Positions 1 through 7,378 of a stretch of DNA of 64,000 bases are shown piece after piece. Both the position numbers and the translations under genes were made by a program. The DNA is taken from contig NZ_PHUE01000001.1 of the NCBI RefSeq assembly GCF_002813295.1, positions 4,588,001 to 4,652,000 on the forward strand, in the 5' to 3' direction. The stretch is from Flavobacterium sp. 5. Its GTDB lineage: Bacteria; Bacteroidota; Bacteroidia; Flavobacteriales; Flavobacteriaceae. Numbering within the stretch: the first letter of the stretch is position 1; each line of letters opens with the position of its first letter. The notes under the pieces are model-generated. The model was given only the letters and a program-made list of their open reading frames with translations, had not been told where the DNA came from and did not search any database.

Positions 1-611
1 TTTAAAAATTTTTCTCGATACAAAATGTCACCTATAAATCTTTGCCCTTTTTTTTCATCAACAATTAGAAAATAGCTGGTTCCTTTTTCAATTTTCAGTC
101 TATTTATATCTCCAGAATAAATCTGAACGTTTTGTCCTTCTTTTTGAAAAGTATAAGTAAGTTCTTCTTGATTTAATTTTCTGTATTTAGAAATATCAAA
201 TATCTCCATATCCTCTTTTAAAGGTTCAAATGGTATATTCTCGAAAAGAAAGTTTTTTGGTGCTAAAAATTTTAAACCTAAAAAACTCCACAACCCTTTT
301 TTTGTTGTCTGTTTTTTATAAAAAAAAGTATCACGTGTTACTTTATAAATTTCTTTTTCATTGGTTTTATCATCTGTAACAATCATCTGATACGTTGGTA
401 TCTCTATTTCAGCTGGAATATCCGCTCCTTCAAAATGAGTTTTTAGATTGACTATACCCACCTGTTGTTCAGAAATTGTTATACTGATTGTATGTTTTTT
501 TAAGGCAGAGTCAGTTCGGACAACAACTTTGCCTTCTCCGCTTCCCGCATAAAAAATAGAACCATCATTATCTGTAAGTCCCAAGGAAAGATTTAATTCT
601 GGAAATGGCAT
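1..611 (-). CDS. Hypothetical protein, 3' end outside window
   Basis: An open frame begins with ATG at 611-609 and runs off the left edge without a stop, giving about 203 visible residues that begin MPFPELNLSLGLTDNDGSIF. No signal peptide or transmembrane segment is visible. The visible part looks like a soluble, beta-rich, lysine-rich protein. I do not recognise the family. It lies just downstream of the T6SS run on the same strand, beyond the terminator at 1271-1305 and a small secreted protein gene. It could be a T6SS accessory or cargo protein, but that rests on position only. The start was chosen because it is the first ATG after in-frame AT-rich non-coding sequence. Confidence 0.6.
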   Translation of the reverse strand, partial: MPFPELNLSLGLTDNDGSIFYAGSGEGKVVVRTDSALKKHTISITISEQQVGIVNLKTHFEGADIPAEIEIPTYQMIVTDDKTNEKEIYKVTRDTFFYKKQTTKKGLWSFLGLKFLAPKNFLFENIPFEPLKEDMEIFDISKYRKLNQEELTYTFQKEGQNVQIYSGDINRLKIEKGTSYFLIVDEKKGQRFIGDILYREKFL

Positions 612-690
612 ATTTAAAATTTTAAAATGAATTAAGCTTTAAAGTTAATCTTGAATTATTTTTCAGTTTTGACTTAAGTCCAAATTTGAT

Positions 691-1221
691 TTATTTTTTT
701 TTCTTGATTTTATATAATTTTAAACAATGCAGATAAAATTTTATATTTTGATTATCAACTTCACTAGGACTAAATTCATAATCTTTTTTAAGTGAATAGA
801 ACTTTATAGTATTAATAGAATTGGTCATTAATTTTTTAATATCTTTTCTTGTGAGTTCCAAAACTGCTGTACCATCACAATTTACCTTGTACGTATTTTT
901 CAGAATGTACACATCTCCATTTTTAAAATAAAGTTCCAGGGGTTGATTCTGTTTCACACAAACATTATCAGTGAAAATTTTAAAATACAAGTATATGCTA
1001 CTTTGTCTTTTACCAAGTTGAAACACTGCATATTCCTCATATTCTTCATTAAATACACGTAGCAAAATTGGTTTCGCACTTGCAAATAACTTTCCTGAAA
1101 GCAATAAATCATTTTGAGAAATTGGACAATTTAAAGTATCAATTGGATTTATTTTTTGTGCTTTTATCGAATTTGTAATAGAAAATAATCCGACTAAAAG
1201 TATAATTTTAAGTACGTTCAT
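691..1221 (-). CDS. Hypothetical secreted protein (176 aa)
   Basis: The protein has a classical N-terminal signal peptide (residues 1 to about 21, ending in a KAQ cleavage-like site) and then about 155 residues with a few cysteines and a lysine-rich C-terminus. It is predicted to be periplasmic or otherwise exported. I do not recognise the family. It is the first gene after the hairpin terminator following tssC, so it may be transcribed separately. Its size, export signal and place beside a T6SS locus would fit an immunity or accessory protein, but nothing in the sequence shows this directly. Confidence 0.6.
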   Translation of the reverse strand: MNVLKIILLVGLFSITNSIKAQKINPIDTLNCPISQNDLLLSGKLFASAKPILLRVFNEEYEEYAVFQLGKRQSSIYLYFKIFTDNVCVKQNQPLELYFKNGDVYILKNTYKVNCDGTAVLELTRKDIKKLMTNSINTIKFYSLKKDYEFSPSEVDNQNIKFYLHCLKLYKIKKKK

Positions 1222-1270
1222 GAATTTGAATTATTTGGTTTGATCATTCAAAAGATCAATATTTTGTTTA

Positions 1271-1305
1271 AAAAAGGAAACACATTTTTTATGTGCTTCC
1301 TTTTT
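1271..1305 (-). terminator. Hairpin terminator after tssC
   Basis: Two 15-nt arms (1271-1285 and 1291-1305) pair with one mismatch around a 5-nt loop. Read on the minus strand, the stem is followed by a run of T. It lies 17 bases past the tssC stop, and probably ends the leftward tssK-O-B-C transcript. Confidence 0.75.
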
Positions 1306-1321
1306 AGAATTTAGTGTACAA

Positions 1322-2692
1322 TTATTTTTGTTCGTAATCTGTATCCCATTCTGTTCCATCAGTTCCTTTTTGCCCATCCATTTTTATAAGGAAATTTTTG
1401 GCTGGGAAATATGGTTTCATATGGATGTCCATATATATTCTGTCTTTTTGAATTGGATCTTGTTCAAATCTGCGAATTTCAAAATTCTCGATTAATTTAT
1501 CTGGGCCTGTTATACCATCAAGGAAACTAACGATTTGATTCATAATTTCTTTACGGGTTTTAGCTGTAAAGTTTTCGAAAGCACGACGGTTAAGGAAATC
1601 CATTAATACTTTAGTAACATAATCAAAAACACGAACTACTGAATACGTTTGTAACCCTAAATTATCTCCACTAAACAAAGTTTTTGCAGAGAAAGCCATT
1701 ACTTTTCCGTACTCGTTTACCATAGGAACTAATCCTAAGTTTTCAAGATTTGCAATTTCACTTTTCTTAAGGTCAAATTTTACTCCGTCCACTTCATTAA
1801 TACCACCGAATTTTTTACCAGCAGTAACCTGAGACATCAATGTTTTGTATATTTTACCAGCAAGTGCTGCAGATGGTGCAATGTGTAAATCTTCGTTTTC
1901 ACCAATTTGGTCAAATCTTCCACGACCTACTAACCAATTACAAGTCATTATTACATTCGAACGATATACATCACCACCTGTTAAAGAAGCAGCATCGAAC
2001 ATTTCCATTACGTCATCCGGTTCGTCAAGATGTTCGAAATCAGTAACCAACATTACTTTATTTTCATGAGCAATCTTAGCCCATTTTTCGATTACTTTAT
2101 TAGAACCTAAATAACCAGGAATTACAAGTATTCCATAATTGTTTTTTAGGTCTAAACGGTCATAATTATCAACTAATTCTGAATGAATAGCATCGATAAA
2201 ACGAGTGTTGTCAAGGTCTTTTAATTGCTCTAAATCAGCATTTACGATAGTGACATTTTTAACTTTATCAATTTCTGTATTTTTGAAAAATAAAGCAATT
2301 GTTCTGTAAGCAGCTTCAATTTCTCTTGTATCTTCGACCGCTTTAATCAAATTCTTTTTTAACAATGCTTCAGATTCTTTGCATTTGTCCTCACTTTGAG
2401 CCACCATATCAGTTAAAGCTTCATTGTTGCTTAAAACCGAAACCCATAACTCTAAAGTTTTTTTAAGAGTTTCTCTCTCTTTTACTTTATTTACTTCACT
2501 AAGAAAAATTTTTCTTCTTGCTTTTCTGTCTGGATTGAGGTTTTGAATTCCTTCTATTGACATTTCCAATAAATCAAATCCACCGTATTTAGCCAGTTTT
2601 TCAATATTTTTTTCAATTGCACCACCAACTACTTTACGTTCTAATACAGCAGTATCAGCGTCATTTCCTTTATATGCTTCTTTTGTTGACAT
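1322..2692 (-). CDS. tssC: T6SS contractile sheath large subunit TssC
   Basis: This 456-residue protein matches the Bacteroidota (T6SSiii) form of TssC/VipB, the large subunit that with TssB builds the cytoplasmic contractile sheath around the Hcp tube. The central part has the conserved TssC-like stretch around TDFEHLDEPDDV, followed by NVIMTCNWLVGRGRF and APSAALAGKIY. The C-terminal half has the RVFDYVTKVLMDFLNRRAFENF segment typical of the sheath core. No signal peptide or membrane segment is seen, as expected for a cytoplasmic sheath protein. tssB lies 19 bases upstream on the same strand, the usual B-C order. The gene is followed by a terminator. Length and order agree with an intact gene. 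Confidence 0.93.
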   Translation of the reverse strand: MSTKEAYKGNDADTAVLERKVVGGAIEKNIEKLAKYGGFDLLEMSIEGIQNLNPDRKARRKIFLSEVNKVKERETLKKTLELWVSVLSNNEALTDMVAQSEDKCKESEALLKKNLIKAVEDTREIEAAYRTIALFFKNTEIDKVKNVTIVNADLEQLKDLDNTRFIDAIHSELVDNYDRLDLKNNYGILVIPGYLGSNKVIEKWAKIAHENKVMLVTDFEHLDEPDDVMEMFDAASLTGGDVYRSNVIMTCNWLVGRGRFDQIGENEDLHIAPSAALAGKIYKTLMSQVTAGKKFGGINEVDGVKFDLKKSEIANLENLGLVPMVNEYGKVMAFSAKTLFSGDNLGLQTYSVVRVFDYVTKVLMDFLNRRAFENFTAKTRKEIMNQIVSFLDGITGPDKLIENFEIRRFEQDPIQKDRIYMDIHMKPYFPAKNFLIKMDGQKGTDGTEWDTDYEQK

Positions 2693-2711
2693 ATTATATT
2701 TTTTATAAAAT

Positions 2712-3161
2712 TTATTTATTTTCTTTTAACTCGTTAATTAGCGTTCCAAGGCTAGCCAATAAAGCTTGTTTAGCTTCACCGTCTTCCAAAGCAGCTTTTA
2801 AAATCTTGTTTGATTTTAACTGACGAATGATTTTTTGATATTGGTCTTTTTCTGTTTCTAAATCAGATAAAAAACTACTTTGAGAAGTGATTCCTTTTAT
2901 ACCAAAATCACCTAAATTTTTAAAATTCAACGCTTCTACTTTTGTAGCACCGTCTACATTTTCAAAATTTACTTTCACTTCTGGCTTAAAGTGTTCGAAT
3001 GCTTTTTCTACACTCGTAATTCCTTCAACCAATTCTGGTTTTACAGGAGCATCAACAGTTAGCTTTTGAGCAACAAGTGTTCTGTTTTGAGGGATTGCAG
3101 TGATTGCTTCATCTGCATCTAATTTTACTTCATTACCTCCAATTCCATAATTTGATAACAT
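2712..3161 (-). CDS. tssB: T6SS contractile sheath small subunit TssB
   Basis: The 149-residue cytoplasmic protein is the small sheath subunit (TssB/VipA), which pairs with TssC. It begins MLSNYGIGGNEVKLDADEAI and carries the FEHFKPEVKVNFEN segment characteristic of TssB, where the sheath handshake strand is expected. The C-terminal half is a charged helix ending in a KQALLASLGTLINELKE stretch. The gene lies directly before tssC and after the tssO-like gene, all on one strand with short gaps, so it is very likely in one operon. The length is typical of T6SSiii TssB. Confidence 0.92.
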   Translation of the reverse strand: MLSNYGIGGNEVKLDADEAITAIPQNRTLVAQKLTVDAPVKPELVEGITSVEKAFEHFKPEVKVNFENVDGATKVEALNFKNLGDFGIKGITSQSSFLSDLETEKDQYQKIIRQLKSNKILKAALEDGEAKQALLASLGTLINELKENK

Positions 3162-3213
3162 AATTTTAAATTTTAAATGGTTGTTTACTAATTTTTTACT
3201 TTTATTATTCTAT

Positions 3214-3726
3214 TTATTGATTTTGATAAATCTGACGACAGACATCTAAATCTCTACTTACTTTTTCTAACTCTTCTTTATATGTTTTAGCCGATTGATT
3301 CAAACTGTCTATTAAGTGTGAATTATGAGTAAGGCTTCTAATTTGCTTTTTATAATCAATAATGTTTTTGTATGCCAAAACAACATTGTTGTATAGTTTT
3401 TTATTCTCAGTAGTATCTTTTGGGATTTTTTGATACATATTGGCAATCATAACATTAGCCAAACGTTGCTGAAAATCATTATCCACTTTTGGGGAATTAA
3501 TTGAATCAATTGTCATTCTAATACTGTCAATTTTTACTGAAAAATTAGTTTGATAATCGTATTCTCTTTTCATCATTTCATTCTCAGATTTCAGTACTTT
3601 ATTTTCTGCAATAGGCATATAAAAATTGAATGATACCGAAATTAACATCACTGAAAAAGTGAGAATAAATGCAATTAGAAAAGCGATAAAAGCTTTTTGA
3701 CGTTCTTGTTTGTTTAATACTTCCAT
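3214..3726 (-). CDS. tssO: T6SSiii membrane-complex protein TssO
   Basis: A 170-residue protein has one strong transmembrane helix at about residues 13-34 (FIAFLIAFILTFSVMLISVS) after a short charged cytoplasmic N-terminus. A mostly helical, coiled-coil-like periplasmic part of about 130 residues follows. This layout fits TssO, one of the Bacteroidota-specific proteins (TssN, O, P, Q, R) thought to replace TssJLM as the envelope complex. It sits between tssK and tssB in a tight same-strand run (22 and 52 base gaps). Assignment rests on topology, size and gene order more than on catalytic motifs, so another small T6SS membrane component is possible. Confidence 0.72.
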   Translation of the reverse strand: MEVLNKQERQKAFIAFLIAFILTFSVMLISVSFNFYMPIAENKVLKSENEMMKREYDYQTNFSVKIDSIRMTIDSINSPKVDNDFQQRLANVMIANMYQKIPKDTTENKKLYNNVVLAYKNIIDYKKQIRSLTHNSHLIDSLNQSAKTYKEELEKVSRDLDVCRQIYQNQ

Positions 3727-3748
3727 AATTTATATTACTATTATATTT

Positions 3749-4918
3749 TTAATCTTTTATAAAAAAGCCGTGTCGTTTCGGGCTATGAATGATGTCTTTT
3801 TTATCCGTTTCGGCAACAAAAAGTTCGATATTTTCTTTTTTCTTCCCTATATAATCCAACTTATTTAGGGTCTCAAACAACTTTTCAATTCTGCTTAAAG
3901 CATTCATTGCAAGCGTAGCAGTTTTGTCAATATGTACATGATCATAACTTGCATTAATAAGTGAGGTAAATAATATTTCAAGATCTCCTTGTGAAAAATC
4001 ACACCATTCAGCAAAATAATTTAGTAACTCCTCCTTACCTGCTCCTGATTTTGAATCGATAAAATTTTTCATTACTCTAGCAAAGGACACTACTGTACTC
4101 AACATCGCGGCAGGATGCTGATGCAAGGCAAACCAACGAAACTGAGTGAGACAATTTCCTAAATAATACCCTGTATTATCTGCTAATTGTATAACTGACT
4201 GTGCTAAAATTCCAGTTTGTTGAATTCGGTTAATTTTTTGAGAAATCTGTACAGAATAAATTTCTATCTGACCAAAAGAGCGTGCAATTTGCGCATGCAT
4301 ATCAACCAATTTAGGGTGACAAGCTACAGTTACAGAAGACGGAATATAATCTTCATCAAGAACTGTTGTGTTTCCAATCAAAACTTTACCAATTGCGAGA
4401 TAAAATCCACCATACCCAATTCCAGAACGAAATTCGTCTGCTTTGATTAAATGAAGTCTATATTCTGGCAATGTAAATGGATATCTTGGCGGAACTTCGT
4501 CAGGATCTGGTTCTCCAAACGGAATTCTTTTTTTTGAGTTAACGGATATACATGCCAGTAAGACCATTTGTTCACCATCTTTAATTTCATAGGTGTCTTC
4601 TGGATAGGAAACTTGAAGATCTAGCGTATCGGTGTTACTTTTACTGATTTCTATTCTTGATCCGTTTGGTGTAATAGCATGACATTCCTCTACACGTACG
4701 CGTAATAATTTGTGATTATCAATACTTAGTGTGATTTTTGTAGATTCTTTGTTTTGATTCCCAGAATCCAATAATCCATAGCTCATAGGTGTGGTATGAA
4801 TACCTATAGCGTCATTTACTAATTCAGAGACATTATCCTGAATCGCTAAAAAATGATTCTTATTTATTTTCATCCCATCAATCCAGTTTACGGGAAAATG
4901 ACTTAATTTTTCTATCAT
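3749..4918 (-). CDS. tssK: T6SS baseplate protein TssK
   Basis: The 389-residue cytoplasmic protein matches TssK, the trimeric connector that links the T6SS baseplate to the membrane complex. The N-terminus (FPVNWIDGMKINKNHFLAIQ) is the conserved TssK opening, in which the W/G/H pattern marks the shoulder domain. A PEYRLHLIKADEF segment and a helical middle region follow, with a C-terminal neck/head region as in other T6SSiii members. It starts the tssK-O-B-C block. The 254-base gap upstream, much larger than other gaps in this run, suggests that the block may have its own promoter, but I could not find a well-spaced TTTG / TAnnTTTG pair there. Confidence 0.88.
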   Translation of the reverse strand: MIEKLSHFPVNWIDGMKINKNHFLAIQDNVSELVNDAIGIHTTPMSYGLLDSGNQNKESTKITLSIDNHKLLRVRVEECHAITPNGSRIEISKSNTDTLDLQVSYPEDTYEIKDGEQMVLLACISVNSKKRIPFGEPDPDEVPPRYPFTLPEYRLHLIKADEFRSGIGYGGFYLAIGKVLIGNTTVLDEDYIPSSVTVACHPKLVDMHAQIARSFGQIEIYSVQISQKINRIQQTGILAQSVIQLADNTGYYLGNCLTQFRWFALHQHPAAMLSTVVSFARVMKNFIDSKSGAGKEELLNYFAEWCDFSQGDLEILFTSLINASYDHVHIDKTATLAMNALSRIEKLFETLNKLDYIGKKKENIELFVAETDKKDIIHSPKRHGFFIKD

Positions 4919-5172
4919 ATATTCTTTTTATTTAAAATGAGATGTTGTTCTTTTATTATTTTCCTTATTATTAAATTTCATTTAAAAAAAATCTTCATTA
5001 AATAAGTTTGTTCTGGTTAAATATTGACAATATTGTATAATGTGCCCTAATTTTAGAAATTTTGTAGTGTTACTTTTTTATGAATTTATTAAATTTCAAA
5101 AACAAAATTAATTATTAAGGCTGTTTTATTTGTTCTCATTTTTTGTATGAATTGCAAATCAGAGTCATTGAG

Positions 5173-5748
5173 CTATTTTACTAATTTTATTAATAATTCT
5201 TGTGTAATTGCTTCAAATTGTATTTTACCGAAATCTTTAATTGTTTTAATTTTGTTAGGAATTAACTTATATGGATTACTACGATCTGTATAAGCTTCGC
5301 TATATTTATGCATCACGATTTCTTTTGTTTTTTCATCAAATCTAAAAGTGGTATATGAATTAACAAAAAGAAAGTCTTTACAATAAACTTGTTCAATTGT
5401 AAAATAATTATTTTTAACTACAATTTTTTGAAATCCGTCTGCAGGACAATTATAATCATATTTAAAAACTATATTTTTATTTGATTTAGCTTCTATGAAT
5501 TCATTATTAAATTTCTTTAAAATAATTATTAGCAATGAATTATGTTGTGCATTTTCTTTATCGTTTACTTTTTTTTCTAATGCCAAAATTTTAAAAACTT
5601 GATCTTTCCAATTAAGCGTAGCACTATTCAAAATATACATGCTGGCAGGTATTTTAAAATTTAAAGTTTGTTTTTGATCTGATTTATTCTGTCCAAAACA
5701 AGAATTAATCGATATGATACAAAAAAAGAATATTATTATTTTTTTCAT
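5173..5748 (-). CDS. Hypothetical exported protein, possible lipoprotein
   Basis: The 191-residue protein begins with an export signal whose end (SINSCFGQ) could be a lipobox with Cys at about residue 17, or simply a signal peptidase I site. The mature part is lysine-rich with no domain I recognise. It overlaps nothing but sits only 5 bases from the preceding gene at 5754-6377, so the two are likely co-translated. This is the third small exported protein downstream of the T6SS effector gene. An immunity role is a position-based guess. The stretch is visibly more AT-rich than tssK or tssC, as often seen for exchangeable cargo genes. Confidence 0.6.
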   Translation of the reverse strand: MKKIIIFFFCIISINSCFGQNKSDQKQTLNFKIPASMYILNSATLNWKDQVFKILALEKKVNDKENAQHNSLLIIILKKFNNEFIEAKSNKNIVFKYDYNCPADGFQKIVVKNNYFTIEQVYCKDFLFVNSYTTFRFDEKTKEIVMHKYSEAYTDRSNPYKLIPNKIKTIKDFGKIQFEAITQELLIKLVK

Positions 5749-5753
5749 TTTTT

Positions 5754-6362
5754 TTACATTAAAAGATTAAGATATACTAAAAGATTATTTTTTTCTCTCC
5801 ACTTTATCCAATACTCTTTATTTAAAGTAGTGTTTTTAACATTTAACCAATCGCCTTTAATTTCAATTACTTCAATTTCATCGTCTGATTGTATGTTTTT
5901 GATAGTAATAACTTTTCCATTCATTTTATCGAACAATGGATTAAAGCTTATATTTTTATTTTCGATACTAGTTACTTGATTTTTTAAAAAATCATACCAG
6001 TCATAATATAAATATTTTTGAGTAGGCTTTATATATGCATATTTGCCAATAGAAGTAACGATTTTAAAGTATTTGTTGTTTTTTTCTGAGCAAATAAAAA
6101 ATTGGATGCTATAATCAGGTTTATTTAAGATAGGAATGATATCTTTTCCGATTTTTGCTTGATTAGTTTTTATGGTTTTACAGGAGCTATAACTATATAA
6201 AATAATTTTTTCATTTGGATTTACTAATTGCACTAATCCAATGCCAAGTTCTTTTATTAAATTGTCATTTTGATATTCTAATTGTGCTTCTTCCTTTTGA
6301 GCATTACAATGTATTACTTGAAATAAAAAAAAGATGACGCTAAATAATTTTGCTTTTTTCAT
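5754..6362 (-). CDS. Hypothetical exported protein with SH3-like C-terminus
   Basis: The longest frame begins at 6377 (207 aa). I prefer the ATG at 6362, which gives about 202 residues starting MKKAKLFSVIFFLFQVIHC, because it places the positive n-region directly before the hydrophobic core. The signal may end in a lipobox-like VIHC. The last 60 residues (KVITIKNIQSDDEIEVIEIK, then GDWLNVKN and EYWIKWRE) resemble a bacterial SH3-type beta barrel, a fold often found in periplasmic proteins and in some immunity proteins. It lies downstream of the effector and lipoprotein genes in the same direction. Function unknown; immunity is plausible but untested. Confidence 0.6.
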   Translation of the reverse strand: MKKAKLFSVIFFLFQVIHCNAQKEEAQLEYQNDNLIKELGIGLVQLVNPNEKIILYSYSSCKTIKTNQAKIGKDIIPILNKPDYSIQFFICSEKNNKYFKIVTSIGKYAYIKPTQKYLYYDWYDFLKNQVTSIENKNISFNPLFDKMNGKVITIKNIQSDDEIEVIEIKGDWLNVKNTTLNKEYWIKWREKNNLLVYLNLLM

Positions 6363-6462
6363 ATTACTATTTATCACAATTCTAATTCAATCAAAATTTT
6401 TAATAAATTGGGGTCTATTATTTTACTTTATCTTTTAGTATAATATATTTGAGTCATCATGT

Positions 6463-7374
6463 TTAAAGCTGTTTTTTAATTAATAGTTGCCATTTAAAAT
6501 CATCAAATCTTTTACTTTTTATATAGTATTTATTATTCTGTTTTTTAATTAGAAATGTACTTTCATCTTCATCTGAAGTACAGGTACCTTCTCCAGTATA
6601 TTTTAATTTTAAAACATTATCATTTTTTGTAATAATATATGCCCCTTCACAATATGCTTCAAGAGAGTTATTTGTACCTATACTTAAAACTGCTTTTGAT
6701 GTATCAAAAGAAAAATAAAAACTAACGTCAATTGGATCGCCTGTTTCAATACTAGAAACTTTAGTCTTAATAAAATAATCACCCTTGAGTTCAGGTATTA
6801 TGTCTTGTACAGATTGATCAGAGTTATTTAGAAATTTTATCTTCCAATCAGTATATTTAGAATCTTTTTCATTACTTATATCAAGAGTTACAATATTTTT
6901 ATATTTACCATCTAAGTATTTATATATTGTCTGCTTATATGGATAACTTGGATAATACGGCACATCCATATTAGGATTATGTGTCAAATATTTTTTATCA
7001 ATTATAAATATATATATATCATAAAATTTCTTTAAACTGCTAATATTCATTCTTCCAATATTATTTTCTTCTTTTTCAACATCAAAATTTTCTTTTAATT
7101 CTTTTTTAGGGATAAGATATACTTCTGCATTTCCAAATTTATTTATTCCTTTAGGTTGATATATGCATCCAAAATCAGCTATAGTAAAATATCCATCTAT
7201 ATAGGAATAATCACCACATTTTAAAAGATTATCTAGAGCTTCATTCGCATCCACACTTTTAATATTTGCCACATTTTTTGCTACTTCTTTTTCTTTAATT
7301 TCTAAAGACTTTGTATTATTGTCTTTACAACTAATAAAAAGTAAAAAAAAGCTAAGTAATTTAATTGATTTCAT
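6463..7374 (-). CDS. Lipoprotein, candidate immunity protein
   Basis: The longest frame starts at 7431 and would overlap the effector gene by 53 bases. The ATG at 7374 is the better start: it lies 4 bases after the effector stop codon and opens with MKSIKLLSFFLLFISCKDNN, a clear lipoprotein signal with Cys16 in LFISC. The mature protein (about 287 aa) is predicted to be anchored facing the periplasm. Its sequence shows no family I recognise. The tight coupling directly downstream of a peptidoglycan-hydrolase effector, plus periplasmic location, is the usual arrangement for the cognate immunity protein of a cell-wall toxin. The location and start are seen; the role is inferred. Confidence 0.7.
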   Translation of the reverse strand: MKSIKLLSFFLLFISCKDNNTKSLEIKEKEVAKNVANIKSVDANEALDNLLKCGDYSYIDGYFTIADFGCIYQPKGINKFGNAEVYLIPKKELKENFDVEKEENNIGRMNISSLKKFYDIYIFIIDKKYLTHNPNMDVPYYPSYPYKQTIYKYLDGKYKNIVTLDISNEKDSKYTDWKIKFLNNSDQSVQDIIPELKGDYFIKTKVSSIETGDPIDVSFYFSFDTSKAVLSIGTNNSLEAYCEGAYIITKNDNVLKLKYTGEGTCTSDEDESTFLIKKQNNKYYIKSKRFDDFKWQLLIKKQL

Positions 7375-7378
7375 TGTT

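Noticed and set aside
5103..5110. Minus-strand TAATTTTG upstream of tssK as a -7 box
   Set aside because: No TTTG/TTG lies at a suitable distance (nearest about 44 bases), so it is not a supported promoter.
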